The position numbers and the translations under genes were made by a program. From positions 359,837 through 423,836 of the forward strand of contig DATAJS010000009.1 in assembly GCA_036262035.1 (NCBI GenBank): a stretch of DNA of 64,000 nucleotides, read 5' to 3'. Below, piece after piece: positions 41,644 through 49,958 of this stretch (the first letter of the stretch is position 1; every line of letters starts with the position of its first letter). A model generated the notes under the pieces. The model searched no databases. It was not told the origin of the DNA and worked only from the letters and a program-made list of their open reading frames with translations. The stretch comes from Burkholderiales bacterium. Lineage in GTDB: Bacteria > Pseudomonadota > Gammaproteobacteria > Burkholderiales > SG8-41.

Positions 41644-42502
41644 GTTGTCCTTCCTGCACCCAATGCAGCACGAAACCGCTGAGCGACACCCAGCAGCCCG
41701 CCGCCGACGCATGGACGTCGACCCCGCGCTCATCCCATAGCCGTCGGGCGGACGCCAGATCGGCGACGCTGACGGTCATGGCGTGCATGCCGATGCGCCC
41801 GGCGTCGTAGCCGTAGGTCTGCCGCCATGCGTCGCGGCTCATCACCGTCACCGTGCCGCGTCCCGGCAGCCTCCATGCGTCCGCGCCGGATCGCTGCGCG
41901 CCGAAAGCCTGCATGCGCGTATCCAGGCCGGAGGCATCGTCGGCGACGAACGTCACCGAGCGAAGCTCGCGCGCGCCGTTCTCGTGCGTACGGTAGCGCG
42001 GCTGCCACAGATATTCCGGCGTCTGGTGCTCGATGATCAGATAGCGCGCCTCGGGCCACGCCTCGTCGCGGCTGAAGATGTTGCGAAAGCGCATGGTGCG
42101 CGGCTCGCCGTCGACGTCGAGCACTCGCTCGCGGGGAACCGGTGGCCGCAAGGCATCGGTGCGTTTCGACAGCGCCGCGTGCGCGGCGTCGGCGTTCTCA
42201 CAGCGCAAGGCGAAGAGATACAACCCCTCGCCCTGTTCGATGAAGTGCTGCCACGGGTTGTAGCACGCCGGATCGGCGGTCCCGATCAGCTCGAGATAGC
42301 TGTTGCCGAGGATCGCGCAGCGGTTCGCGGTCGCCCAAGGATGGAAGCCTTCGCGTCCCGGCACCGCGCCGCGCTGGCGGCTCACCGGCGTCAGCGTGAA
42401 ACCGAGGCGTTCCCACTGCGCGGCCGCCTCGTCGAGCGACTGGGCGATGCAGCCGGTGTGATCGAGATCGAGTTGGAGCATGGCGTAATTGAAAACAGTC
42501 AT
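41636..42502 (-). CDS. VOC-superfamily protein (first of two)
   Basis: A 288-residue paralogue of the next gene: LDHTGCIAQSLDEAAAQWERLGFTLTP-type start, CAILGNSYLELIG, and IIEHQTPEYLWQPRYRTHENGA. The ATG at 42502 lies in a dispersed repeat that reads into the gene and gives no clear ribosome-binding site; an ATG at 42481 is the alternative. Its end overlaps the following VOC gene by 8 bp. Confidence 0.75.
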   Translation of the reverse strand: MTVFNYAMLQLDLDHTGCIAQSLDEAAAQWERLGFTLTPVSRQRGAVPGREGFHPWATANRCAILGNSYLELIGTADPACYNPWQHFIEQGEGLYLFALRCENADAAHAALSKRTDALRPPVPRERVLDVDGEPRTMRFRNIFSRDEAWPEARYLIIEHQTPEYLWQPRYRTHENGARELRSVTFVADDASGLDTRMQAFGAQRSGADAWRLPGRGTVTVMSRDAWRQTYGYDAGRIGMHAMTVSVADLASARRLWDERGVDVHASAAGCWVSLSGFVLHWVQEGQHD

Positions 42503-42591
42503 GGCGAGGAGCGAAGCGACGACGCAATCTCGTTGCGAACGTTAACCGTGCGTCACGGGATCGCTTCGTCGCGTTGCTCCTTGCGATGAGA
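42499..42591. repeat. Dispersed repeat, TCATGGCGAGGAGCGAAGCG family
   Basis: The complete inverted element (GTCATGGCGAGGAGCGAAGC ... TCGCGTTGCTCCTTGCGATGAG) lies between the ligase and VOC genes and includes the VOC start codon. Confidence 0.7.
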
Positions 42592-42599
42592 TCATTGCC

Positions 42600-44108
42600 C
42601 TACGCCGCGGCCTGCCAGAGCGCGGCCGCGCGCTGCTTCAGGCCTTTGCGGTCGACCTTGTTCGGACCGGCGAGCGGCAGCGCGTCGACGAAGCACACGC
42701 CGCGCGGGTGCTGGTAAGCGGGGGCGTTGGCGAGGGCAAAGCGCTTCACGTCTTCCTCGGTGAGCGGGCTGCCCGGTTTCCGCACCACGAAGGCGTACGG
42801 TTTCTCGCCCTTGATCTCGTCGGGCACGGGCACCACGCACGCCTGCACGATATCGGGATGCTGCTCGAGCAGGTGCTCGACTTCGCCGGGAAAGATGTTC
42901 TCTCCGCCGGACACGAACATGTCGTCGCTGCGCCCGACGAAGAAGTACGCGCCCTCCGCGTCGCGCCTGAAGACGTCGCCCGAGATGTACCAGCCGTCGT
43001 CGGTCAGCACCTCGCGCGTCTTCTCGGGCAGGTGGAGATAGCCGCGCATGTTCGCCGGCGTGCGCTGCCACAGCACGCCTTCGTCGGCGTCGCGTCCCTC
43101 GGCATCCACCAGTCGAAGCTCGACGTCCTCGAACGGCCAGCCGATCGACGTCGGCGGAAGCTTCTTCTCGGGACGCGGCCCGCAGACCACGGGTCCGGCT
43201 TCGGTCGTGCCGTAGCTGTTCATCACGAGCGCATTGGGAAAAGCGGCTTCGACTTCCCGCCAGAGCTTCATCGAGATCGGCGCCGAGCCCATGCGGATGG
43301 TCTTCACGCTCGAGCGGTCGATCCGCTCCATCAGGTCCTTCTCGCGCAGGCACATCGCGTACATCGGCGGCACGCCGGTGAGCCACGTGCACCCGAAGCG
43401 CTCGATCGCTTCGAGGAAGTGCCGCGCGTCGAACTCCGGCATGAGCACGACGCTGGCGCCCGACGCGAGCACGAAGAGCGTCGTGCACAGCCCGTTCATG
43501 TGATTGAGCGGCGCGGCGACGAGCAGTCGCTGCCGGGTGAACGGCCCGCCGCGCTTCATGCGGATGCGCGTCGCCCAGAGCTGACCTGCGTGGCTCAGCG
43601 GCACGCCCTTGGGAACGCCGGTCGAGCCCGAGGTGTAGAGGATCATCGCGACTTCGTCGCCTTCGGGCCTGACGGTCTCGAACTCTCCGCGGTCGAGCAG
43701 CGCATCGAACGCGCCGGGATCGTCGAAATCGGTGACGGGCAGATCGCGCGAAACCAGCGCGCGCCGCGGCGCGTCGCAGAACACGTGCTTGACCTCGGCG
43801 TCCTGCAGCACGTACTCGACCGTCTGCCGCGGAAACTTGTGGCTGAACGGCACCGCGACGAGACCGGCACGGGCGATGCCGAGGAAAGCGATGACGTATT
43901 CCGCACGGTTCGCCGAGAGGATCGCGACGCTGTCGCCGCGCTTCAGGCCGCGCTTCAGAAGCCCGCGTGCGCACGCGTTCGCCAGCGCATCGACTTCGGG
44001 ATGGGTGTACGTGCGCGGCGCATCCCAGTTCCGGACATCGATGAGGGCGACGCCCTCGCCGGCGACCTCCCGGTCGTACAGCGCCCCGAAGTTGTACGCC
44101 CTGGTCAT
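42600..44108 (-). CDS. Acyl-CoA ligase (AMP-forming)
   Basis: A 502-residue adenylate-forming enzyme with the P-loop-like MILYTSGSTGVPKGV near residue 163, NSYGTTEAG near residue 295, YISGDVFRRD near residue 380 and the C-terminal catalytic Lys in AGPNKVDRKGLK. It would activate an aromatic or aliphatic acid with ATP and CoA. Its ATG overlaps the ubiD stop by one base (TGATG), so ligase and decarboxylase are made together and may act on the same acid. Confidence 0.85.
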   Translation of the reverse strand: MTRAYNFGALYDREVAGEGVALIDVRNWDAPRTYTHPEVDALANACARGLLKRGLKRGDSVAILSANRAEYVIAFLGIARAGLVAVPFSHKFPRQTVEYVLQDAEVKHVFCDAPRRALVSRDLPVTDFDDPGAFDALLDRGEFETVRPEGDEVAMILYTSGSTGVPKGVPLSHAGQLWATRIRMKRGGPFTRQRLLVAAPLNHMNGLCTTLFVLASGASVVLMPEFDARHFLEAIERFGCTWLTGVPPMYAMCLREKDLMERIDRSSVKTIRMGSAPISMKLWREVEAAFPNALVMNSYGTTEAGPVVCGPRPEKKLPPTSIGWPFEDVELRLVDAEGRDADEGVLWQRTPANMRGYLHLPEKTREVLTDDGWYISGDVFRRDAEGAYFFVGRSDDMFVSGGENIFPGEVEHLLEQHPDIVQACVVPVPDEIKGEKPYAFVVRKPGSPLTEEDVKRFALANAPAYQHPRGVCFVDALPLAGPNKVDRKGLKQRAAALWQAAA

Positions 44109-45715
44109 CAGCGCCGCACCGGCACGACCGCGGCGAACTTGGAGCCGCGCACGCACATCCGGCCTTCGGGGTCCTGCCAGAGCTTCTCGTCGACGTGCAG
44201 CTTGCCGAACGCGCGTGTGATCGCCTGCAGCGGCACGCCCGGGAAGGCCTCGATCACTTCGGCGTAATACATCGGCGCCTTGTCGATCATCGCCAGGATC
44301 TTCGCTGCGACCTCCGCCACTTCCTTGTCGGCCGGCTTGCGCTCGCCCGCCTTCACCGCCTGCGGATCGAGCTTGTAGTTGCCGTACTTCGCCACGTCCG
44401 CATAGGCGTAGGCGATGCGCTCGTAGCGCTCGCGCGGGATGCCTTCGGGAATCGTCGCGTCGATGCCCACCTTGGCGCCGGTCGGCACCACGCCCGCCGG
44501 CATGACCGGCAGGCTGGGATCGAGCGGCTTGGCGCGCGCGCCGGGGATGATGAACACATCGCGGTCCGCCTGCACCCGCGTCGCGATCGCCCACTCGACG
44601 TCGAGCGCGTTGTAGACGTCGATGTCGTCGTCGACCACCACCGCGTGCTTGATGTCGCCGATCGAGAGCGCGGCCATGAGCGCGTTCTTGCCCTCGCCCG
44701 CCTGCTTCTTGATCGACAGGACGACGTGCCACGACCCCGCACCGCCGAGGGTCACGTTCATGTCTTTCACCTGCACGCCCGCGGCCTTCATCGCGGTGCG
44801 CAGCTGCGACCAGCGCGTGGGGATCATGAGCCACGTCACTTCCCACGGCATGTGCAGCGCGTAATAGATCGCGTCGCGGCGTTTCGAGATCGCTTTCACG
44901 CGCACCAGCGGGTTCCAGTGCAGCCCGCCCATCAGCCGCGTGAACTCCCCGAAGCGGCCTTCGGGCCAGGTCCAGCCGGTCGGCAGGATCTCGGCTTCGA
45001 GCACGATCTCGGCGTCGGCGATGTGCGGCACGTCGATCGTCTCGCACATCGAGAGCTCCACCGGCGCACCGCGCAGGCCGCCCGCGATCGTCATCTCGTC
45101 CACGCCCGCCGGCGCGCGGTAACCCGCCGCCATGAACTCGTACATGTGCGTGCCGATCGAGATCGAGATCGGCAGCGGCTTGCCCGCTTCGTACGCCTTG
45201 TGCGCCAGCGCGCGCAGGTTGTTCGGGGTGACGATGTCGATGCCGGTGAGGTTCTTCTCTTTGAGGAGGAACCGGTAGATGCCGGCGTTGAGCTGATCGC
45301 CGTCGCGCACGATGGTGACGCCCGCGGTGATCATGGGGCCGCCGTCCAGGATGGACGACATCGGCACCGGCAGGTCGAAGAGGTCGACGTCGCCGCCGAC
45401 GTGCGTCACTTCGCGCGTGGCGCTGGTCTCGACGTAGACCGGCGGAATCGGCTTCGCGATGGCGCGCGTGAGCTTGTCTTCGATGTCGGCGTAGCGATCG
45501 ACGCCCATGCTGATCCCGACGCGCTTCGCCGAGCGCAGGATGCCCGAGACGACCGGCATGTCGTAGCCGACGACGTCGTGGAAGAGCAGCGCCTTGTCGG
45601 CCTGGTCGACGAGCGTCGCGATGTGGCGGCTGTCGACCGGCTCCCGGATGTCTTCGAGCTCGCCCGCGGCGCGCAGGCGCTCGAGCAGCTCGCGGAAAGT
45701 CTCGCGTTCGTACAT
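44108..45715 (-). CDS. UbiD-family prenylated-FMN decarboxylase
   Basis: A 535-residue UbiD protein, reversible (de)carboxylase of aromatic or unsaturated acids with prenylated FMN. The catalytic stretch EGRFGEFTRLMGG has both active-site glutamates of the E-R-E network; IDIVTPNNLRALAHKAYE and SKFAAVVPV are also family-like. No UbiX gene is in the window. An AAGGAG site precedes the ATG, and a Bug receptor gene lies 4 bp upstream. Confidence 0.85.
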   Translation of the reverse strand: MYERETFRELLERLRAAGELEDIREPVDSRHIATLVDQADKALLFHDVVGYDMPVVSGILRSAKRVGISMGVDRYADIEDKLTRAIAKPIPPVYVETSATREVTHVGGDVDLFDLPVPMSSILDGGPMITAGVTIVRDGDQLNAGIYRFLLKEKNLTGIDIVTPNNLRALAHKAYEAGKPLPISISIGTHMYEFMAAGYRAPAGVDEMTIAGGLRGAPVELSMCETIDVPHIADAEIVLEAEILPTGWTWPEGRFGEFTRLMGGLHWNPLVRVKAISKRRDAIYYALHMPWEVTWLMIPTRWSQLRTAMKAAGVQVKDMNVTLGGAGSWHVVLSIKKQAGEGKNALMAALSIGDIKHAVVVDDDIDVYNALDVEWAIATRVQADRDVFIIPGARAKPLDPSLPVMPAGVVPTGAKVGIDATIPEGIPRERYERIAYAYADVAKYGNYKLDPQAVKAGERKPADKEVAEVAAKILAMIDKAPMYYAEVIEAFPGVPLQAITRAFGKLHVDEKLWQDPEGRMCVRGSKFAAVVPVRR

Positions 45716-45719
45716 GGCG

Positions 45720-46691
45720 TCATTTCTCCTTGATGCCGGTGAGCGCCGCCGCCTTCTTCCAGCGCGCGCTCTCGGTCCTGATGATCGCCGCGAGCTCTTC
45801 GGGCGTGCAGGTCACGGTCTCGGTGCCCTGGTTCGTCAGTGCGTCGTGCACCTCGGGCGACGACATCGCGCGCTTGATCTCGGTGTTCCAGCGATCGACG
45901 ATCGGGCGCGGCAGGCCCGCCGGGCCGACGATCGTATAGTAGCCGGTGACCGCGAGGTCCTTGTACCCGGCCTCGACCAGCGTTTCGGTGTCGGGATACG
46001 TCGGCGAGCGCTTGGCGCCGGTGGTCGCGATCGCGCGCACGCGCCCTGCCTTCACGTGAGGAAGACCGGTGTTGGGCTGCGTGAAAACGAGCTGGATCTC
46101 GCCGCCGATCGCCGCGGCGATCCCCGCCGCGCCGCTCTTGTACGACACCGGCTCCATCTTGATGCCCGCGGCTTTCGAAAAGAGCTCGCCGGTGAAGTGG
46201 TTGGTCGAGCCCAGGCCCACCGTTCCATAATTGAGCGCGCCCGGACGCGACTTGGCGTATGCGACGAGCTCTTTGACGTTCTTGAACGGCAGCGTGGGAT
46301 TCGCCACGATCAGCAGCGGCTGCTGCGCGAAGAGCGAGATCGGCTGGAAATCGCGGATCGGGTCGTAGTTCACCTTCTTGTAGTACGCCGGCGCGATGAA
46401 GAGCGCGCTCGAGGTCGCCATGAAGAGGGTGTAGCCGTCGGGCGCTGCGTTCGCCGTCAGCTCCGCGGCGAGCACCCCGCCCGCGGAGCCGCGGTTGTCG
46501 ACGATGACCGGCTTGCCCAACTGCTCGTGCAGCTTGGCGGCGACGGGGCGCGCCATGATGTCGACCGTGCCGCCGGCCCCGAAGGGCAGGATCATGCGGA
46601 TAGGACGCGCGGGATAGTTGTTCTGGGCGTGCACGGACGCGCACGAAACGAGCGCGGCAGCGCTCAGCAACACACGGTAAGCGGATTTCAC
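45720..46691 (-). CDS. Bug/TctC-family periplasmic binding protein
   Basis: A 323-residue Bug receptor starting with GTG: signal peptide 1-22 (SVHA before QNNYPARPI), then LPFGAGGTVDIMARP, VIVDNRGSAGG, APDGYTLFM and YKSGAAG. The usual HVPYKG motif is altered to EPVSYKSG, so ligand contacts differ from the other four. It opens the UbiD-ligase operon and presumably supplies or senses its acid substrate. Confidence 0.85.
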   Translation of the reverse strand: MKSAYRVLLSAAALVSCASVHAQNNYPARPIRMILPFGAGGTVDIMARPVAAKLHEQLGKPVIVDNRGSAGGVLAAELTANAAPDGYTLFMATSSALFIAPAYYKKVNYDPIRDFQPISLFAQQPLLIVANPTLPFKNVKELVAYAKSRPGALNYGTVGLGSTNHFTGELFSKAAGIKMEPVSYKSGAAGIAAAIGGEIQLVFTQPNTGLPHVKAGRVRAIATTGAKRSPTYPDTETLVEAGYKDLAVTGYYTIVGPAGLPRPIVDRWNTEIKRAMSSPEVHDALTNQGTETVTCTPEELAAIIRTESARWKKAAALTGIKEK

Positions 46692-46735
46692 GGGGCTGGA
46701 ACCTGAAGAAGTGGAAAGGACGTGCTGACGTCCCG

Positions 46736-46741
46736 ATTATA
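46736..46741 (-). promoter_or_regulatory. Perfect -10 box upstream of the UbiD operon
   Basis: TATAAT on the minus strand lies 45 bp before the GTG start of the Bug gene. A convincing -35 hexamer is not seen, which would suit an activator-dependent promoter. Confidence 0.35.
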
Positions 46742-46802
46742 AGGATGTCAGGTCGTTCCTTACGCACACGAACCGGCCCCGCGAAAGCTCAGACCCGGGA
46801 CC

Positions 46803-47189
46803 TCACTCCGCGGGGATGCACCACACCCGCTTCGCATGGTCCTTCGTCGCGACGTCGAAGTGGATGCCGTTCGGATCGCGGTACTTGCGCTCTTCCCTGG
46901 GCCCGTTGCCGATGCCCTTGATCTGGCCGTGATACACCGCGCCGCTCTCCTCGACCCGCGCGGCGCCGCTGTCCATGTCGTCGACCAGGAAGCCGATGTG
47001 GTGCAGCCCTTTGCGGCCTTCCGCGTTGATGTTCCCGGAGTGGATGATCGCGAGGCTCATGATGCCGTCCGACATCATGATCGCGACGGGCGACTGGCGC
47101 ACGCGCTTCATCTCGAACGCCTGCTCGTAGAACTGCGCGGTCTTCTCCATGTCGTCGACCGTGATCGCGATGTGACGCAGCTTGGCCAT
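46803..47189 (-). CDS. VOC-family (glyoxalase-like) protein
   Basis: A 128-residue single VOC domain: LRHIAITVDDMEKTAQFYEQAFEM at the start and GLHHIGFLVDDMDSGAARVEES near residue 63, with the metal ligands His and Glu in the usual repeats. GGAGGAAT precedes the ATG. It may be the first gene of the UbiD group, though 111 bp and a promoter-like box separate it from the Bug gene. Confidence 0.75.
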   Translation of the reverse strand: MAKLRHIAITVDDMEKTAQFYEQAFEMKRVRQSPVAIMMSDGIMSLAIIHSGNINAEGRKGLHHIGFLVDDMDSGAARVEESGAVYHGQIKGIGNGPREERKYRDPNGIHFDVATKDHAKRVWCIPAE

Positions 47190-47216
47190 GCCTGATTCCT
47201 CCGGATGTGTATGGAC

Positions 47217-47933
47217 CTATTGCCTGTATAGCGTACCGAGATCATATAGCGCGAACAGGAGCGAGGTGCCTTTGGGTGAGATGAAGTTGCCGATAGCGAC
47301 GAATACGCTACGCCACGCCTTCGCCTTCTGCTCGGCCTTGTCCGCGCGCGCCTTCTCGGCCTGCCGCATCTCGGCAATGAGCGGCTTGACGTCGATACCG
47401 CGCGTATCCCCGGCCGCGGCGCGCTCGAGGTGCTTCCGTCCTTCACCGAACCTGCCCTGCAAGCCGTTCGCGATGCCGAGATTCAGATCCAGCGCGAAGG
47501 ACGCATCGCCCTGCCGGCGCGGGCGCAGCGCGGCTGCACGCTCGAGGTACTGCTCGGCGCGACGGAGATCGTCGTCGACCGCCGCATTGCCGGCGATGCT
47601 TCCGGCACGCGTCTCGCCGGGCATCTGCGCCTGCGCTCGCACCCGCGCGCGATCGAGGTGGGCGCTGCCGAGGACCAGGTAGAGGTCCCACGACGGCGGA
47701 TCGTCGTCGCGCCTGGTGTAAGGCTCGAGCCGCTCGATCGCGGCCGTATAGGCTTGCGCCGCACCGGCGAGATCGCCCGCCTGCTCCGCGCGCCGGCCTT
47801 CATCGGCCTGCGTGCGCGCGATGGTCGTCATCACGCCGGTATACGACCCGAGCGTGCGCACGGCGGCACTCGCCGGAACTGCCGCGCAGCAAAGCATGAG
47901 GCACAGCGCCGCCAGATGTGACACCGCGCTCAT
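47217..47933 (-). CDS. Exported TPR-like protein
   Basis: The 238-residue product has a signal peptide (AALCLMLCCAAVPASA) and helical repeats of TPR type (GDLAGAAQAYTAAIERLE near residue 55 and NLGIANGLQGRFGEGRKHLERA near residue 155). Its ATG overlaps the dihydrodipicolinate-synthase-like stop as ATGA. The function of such a scaffold in this operon is unclear. Confidence 0.6.
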   Translation of the reverse strand: MSAVSHLAALCLMLCCAAVPASAAVRTLGSYTGVMTTIARTQADEGRRAEQAGDLAGAAQAYTAAIERLEPYTRRDDDPPSWDLYLVLGSAHLDRARVRAQAQMPGETRAGSIAGNAAVDDDLRRAEQYLERAAALRPRRQGDASFALDLNLGIANGLQGRFGEGRKHLERAAAGDTRGIDVKPLIAEMRQAEKARADKAEQKAKAWRSVFVAIGNFISPKGTSLLFALYDLGTLYRQ

Positions 47934-48949
47934 TCCGGGTTGCGGCTCAGGAAGAACGCGCTGTCCGGATCTTCGGTCACCGGCACCCCCGAGCGCTTCA
48001 GCGACTCGCGCAACTGGCGCATGTGCACGTCGCGGATCTTCATCGTCGGCTGGCGCAGCGGCCCGCCGTTGAAACCGTTGAGCCACGCCTGGTACTTCCA
48101 GACCTGGCGGTGCAGGATGCCCGCGCCGGGCATGTAGCTCGCGGTGATCGAGCGCTGGGTCACGCGCGAGGGGTTGATCTTCCAGTAGAGCTCCATCATC
48201 TCGTCGAAGCGGCCTTCGCGCACCAGGCCGAACATCTTCGGCAGCAGCGGCCCGTAGAACTCGTAATTGCTCGTGCCCATGAACTGGATGGGCAGGATGC
48301 CCGCGAGCGGGAACGCTTCGCCTTCGACGGGAATCGTCACCACGACTTCGTGAGCGTGATTCTTCCAGCACTGGATGAACCCGGCCGGCGTCGGCATGCC
48401 CGATTCGGCCTTGATGCAGACGATGTTCGGGATCTCCTTCACCATGCGCTCGACGAGCTGCGGCGACATGCCTGCCGGGTGCACGCGCTCGAAGCCCCAG
48501 TGCGGCACGGGGAAGAGGATGACGCCGAGCCGCGTCGCGTCGCAGAAACGCTTCGTATAGTCGAAGATCTGGTCCTCAGACGTCGCGTGGAAGTTGTGCG
48601 GATAGCCGAGCAGCACGAGCTCGCAGCCTTCGGCTTCCGCCATCTGCACCGCTTCGATGTTCTCGTCGAGCGTGTTGAACATCGCGTGGTGGACGAGCTT
48701 CACCCGGCCCTTCGCTTCGTCGTGCGACCACTGCACGAAATCGCGATACTCATCGACCGTGATCGCCACTTCCGACACCAGCAGCGTGCCCCAGAAGCCG
48801 CACTCGACCTCCTTGCGGATGTCGTGGCGTATGCCTTTCTCGCCGAGGTGCTTCAGGTCCTGCGTATACGACGGGATGACGACGTTGCACAGGCCGCGCA
48901 TATGGGCACGCGCCCACTCGCGCGCCTCGTGCTTCCTGTACCGGACCAT
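47930..48949 (-). CDS. Dihydrodipicolinate synthase-family aldolase/lyase
   Basis: A 339-residue TIM-barrel protein of the DapA/N-acetylneuraminate lyase family, with the Schiff-base Lys180 in NIVCIKAES. The tyrosine of the YNVP motif is replaced (VILFPVP, Phe146), so proton transfer differs from DapA. These enzymes cleave or condense 2-keto acids. It follows an SDR gene with no spacer and was probably recruited to a catabolic keto-acid step. Confidence 0.75.
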   Translation of the reverse strand: MVRYRKHEAREWARAHMRGLCNVVIPSYTQDLKHLGEKGIRHDIRKEVECGFWGTLLVSEVAITVDEYRDFVQWSHDEAKGRVKLVHHAMFNTLDENIEAVQMAEAEGCELVLLGYPHNFHATSEDQIFDYTKRFCDATRLGVILFPVPHWGFERVHPAGMSPQLVERMVKEIPNIVCIKAESGMPTPAGFIQCWKNHAHEVVVTIPVEGEAFPLAGILPIQFMGTSNYEFYGPLLPKMFGLVREGRFDEMMELYWKINPSRVTQRSITASYMPGAGILHRQVWKYQAWLNGFNGGPLRQPTMKIRDVHMRQLRESLKRSGVPVTEDPDSAFFLSRNPE

Positions 48950-49768
48950 CTAGTAATACACCGATCGCCCGGCGCCGCCGGTGGCGACGACGAGCTCACC
49001 GCTGATCGCCCACGACTTGTCGGAGACGAGGAAGGTCACCACGTGCGCGACTTCGCTGGCGTCGACCATGCGGCAGATCGCGTTGCCTTTGGGCGAGTCG
49101 GGCGCGTAGTTGCGCTTCTCGACTTCCTCGGGGCTGATGCCCGCCTCTTTCGACTGCCTGGCCAACAGGCTCGGCGTGCGCTCGGTACGCGTGGTGCCGG
49201 GATGGACGCAGTTCACGGTAATGCCGTAGCGGCCGAGCTGCACCGCGAGCGTCTTCGCCATGTGCACGAGCGAGGCGTTGCGAGCGCCGCCCGAGAGATT
49301 GCCGGCGTTGCGTGCGTTGGTGCCGCTCACGTTGATGATGCGGCCCCAGCCCGCTTTCTTCAGGTGCGGGATGACCGCCCGCGCGCAGCGCAGCGCGCCG
49401 ACGTACTTGGTATTGAAGTCGAGCAGCAGGTCTTCGTCGACCACGGTCTCGATGGGGCCGATCGCGGTCGCCGAGCCGCCGGGCGACGAGCCGCTGTTGA
49501 CCAGGATGTGCAAGCCGCCGAGCTGCTCGGCCGCCTGCGACACCATCGCTTCGACCTGCTCGCGGCTCGTCACGTCGGCCGCGATGCCGATCACGCGGCC
49601 GCCGGTCTCCGCCGAGAGCTCCTTCGCCGCCGCATCGAGCTTTTCCTTGTTCCTCGCGACGATCGCGACGTCTACGCCTTCGCGCGCGAGCTCTCTCGCG
49701 ATCGCCTTGCCGATGCCCTGGCTGCCGCCGGTGACGATCGCGCGCTTCCCCTTGAGTCCGAGATCCAT
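48950..49768 (-). CDS. SDR-family protein lacking the catalytic Tyr/Lys
   Basis: A 272-residue SDR with the cofactor motif TGGSQGIG (13-20) and Ser148, but the YxxxK motif is absent: the aligned positions are Gly160 and Asn164 (SGGARNASLVHMAK). NNAG is also changed to NSGS. It may use another acid/base or be a non-catalytic partner. A GGAGGGGG ribosome-binding site precedes the ATG; the gene heads a three-gene operon. Confidence 0.7.
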   Translation of the reverse strand: MDLGLKGKRAIVTGGSQGIGKAIARELAREGVDVAIVARNKEKLDAAAKELSAETGGRVIGIAADVTSREQVEAMVSQAAEQLGGLHILVNSGSSPGGSATAIGPIETVVDEDLLLDFNTKYVGALRCARAVIPHLKKAGWGRIINVSGTNARNAGNLSGGARNASLVHMAKTLAVQLGRYGITVNCVHPGTTRTERTPSLLARQSKEAGISPEEVEKRNYAPDSPKGNAICRMVDASEVAHVVTFLVSDKSWAISGELVVATGGAGRSVYY

Positions 49769-49901
49769 GCGTATCCCCCTCCGATGCCGGTCGTGGATGT
49801 ATCAGTCTGGCACAATCCCCGAAGCAATAACACGACGTCGGGATGGTCGCTCAATCAGCGAGACCGACCTGCAGTCGGTGCTGAAGGCGAGTTTCTCCTT
49901 C

Positions 49902-49951
49902 TGGTTTTCCTCTGCGCGCCTCTGCGTCCTCTGCGGTTAAAACGCTTTTCG
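49902..49951. repeat. Dispersed CTCTGCGTCCTCTGCGG repeat
   Basis: GGTTTTCCTCTGCGCGCCTC and TGCGTCCTCTGCGGTTAAAACG match copies at 30300-30336 and 5539-5573. The rest of the 49769-49958 gap shows nothing gene-like. Confidence 0.65.
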
Positions 49952-49958
49952 CGTTGCG

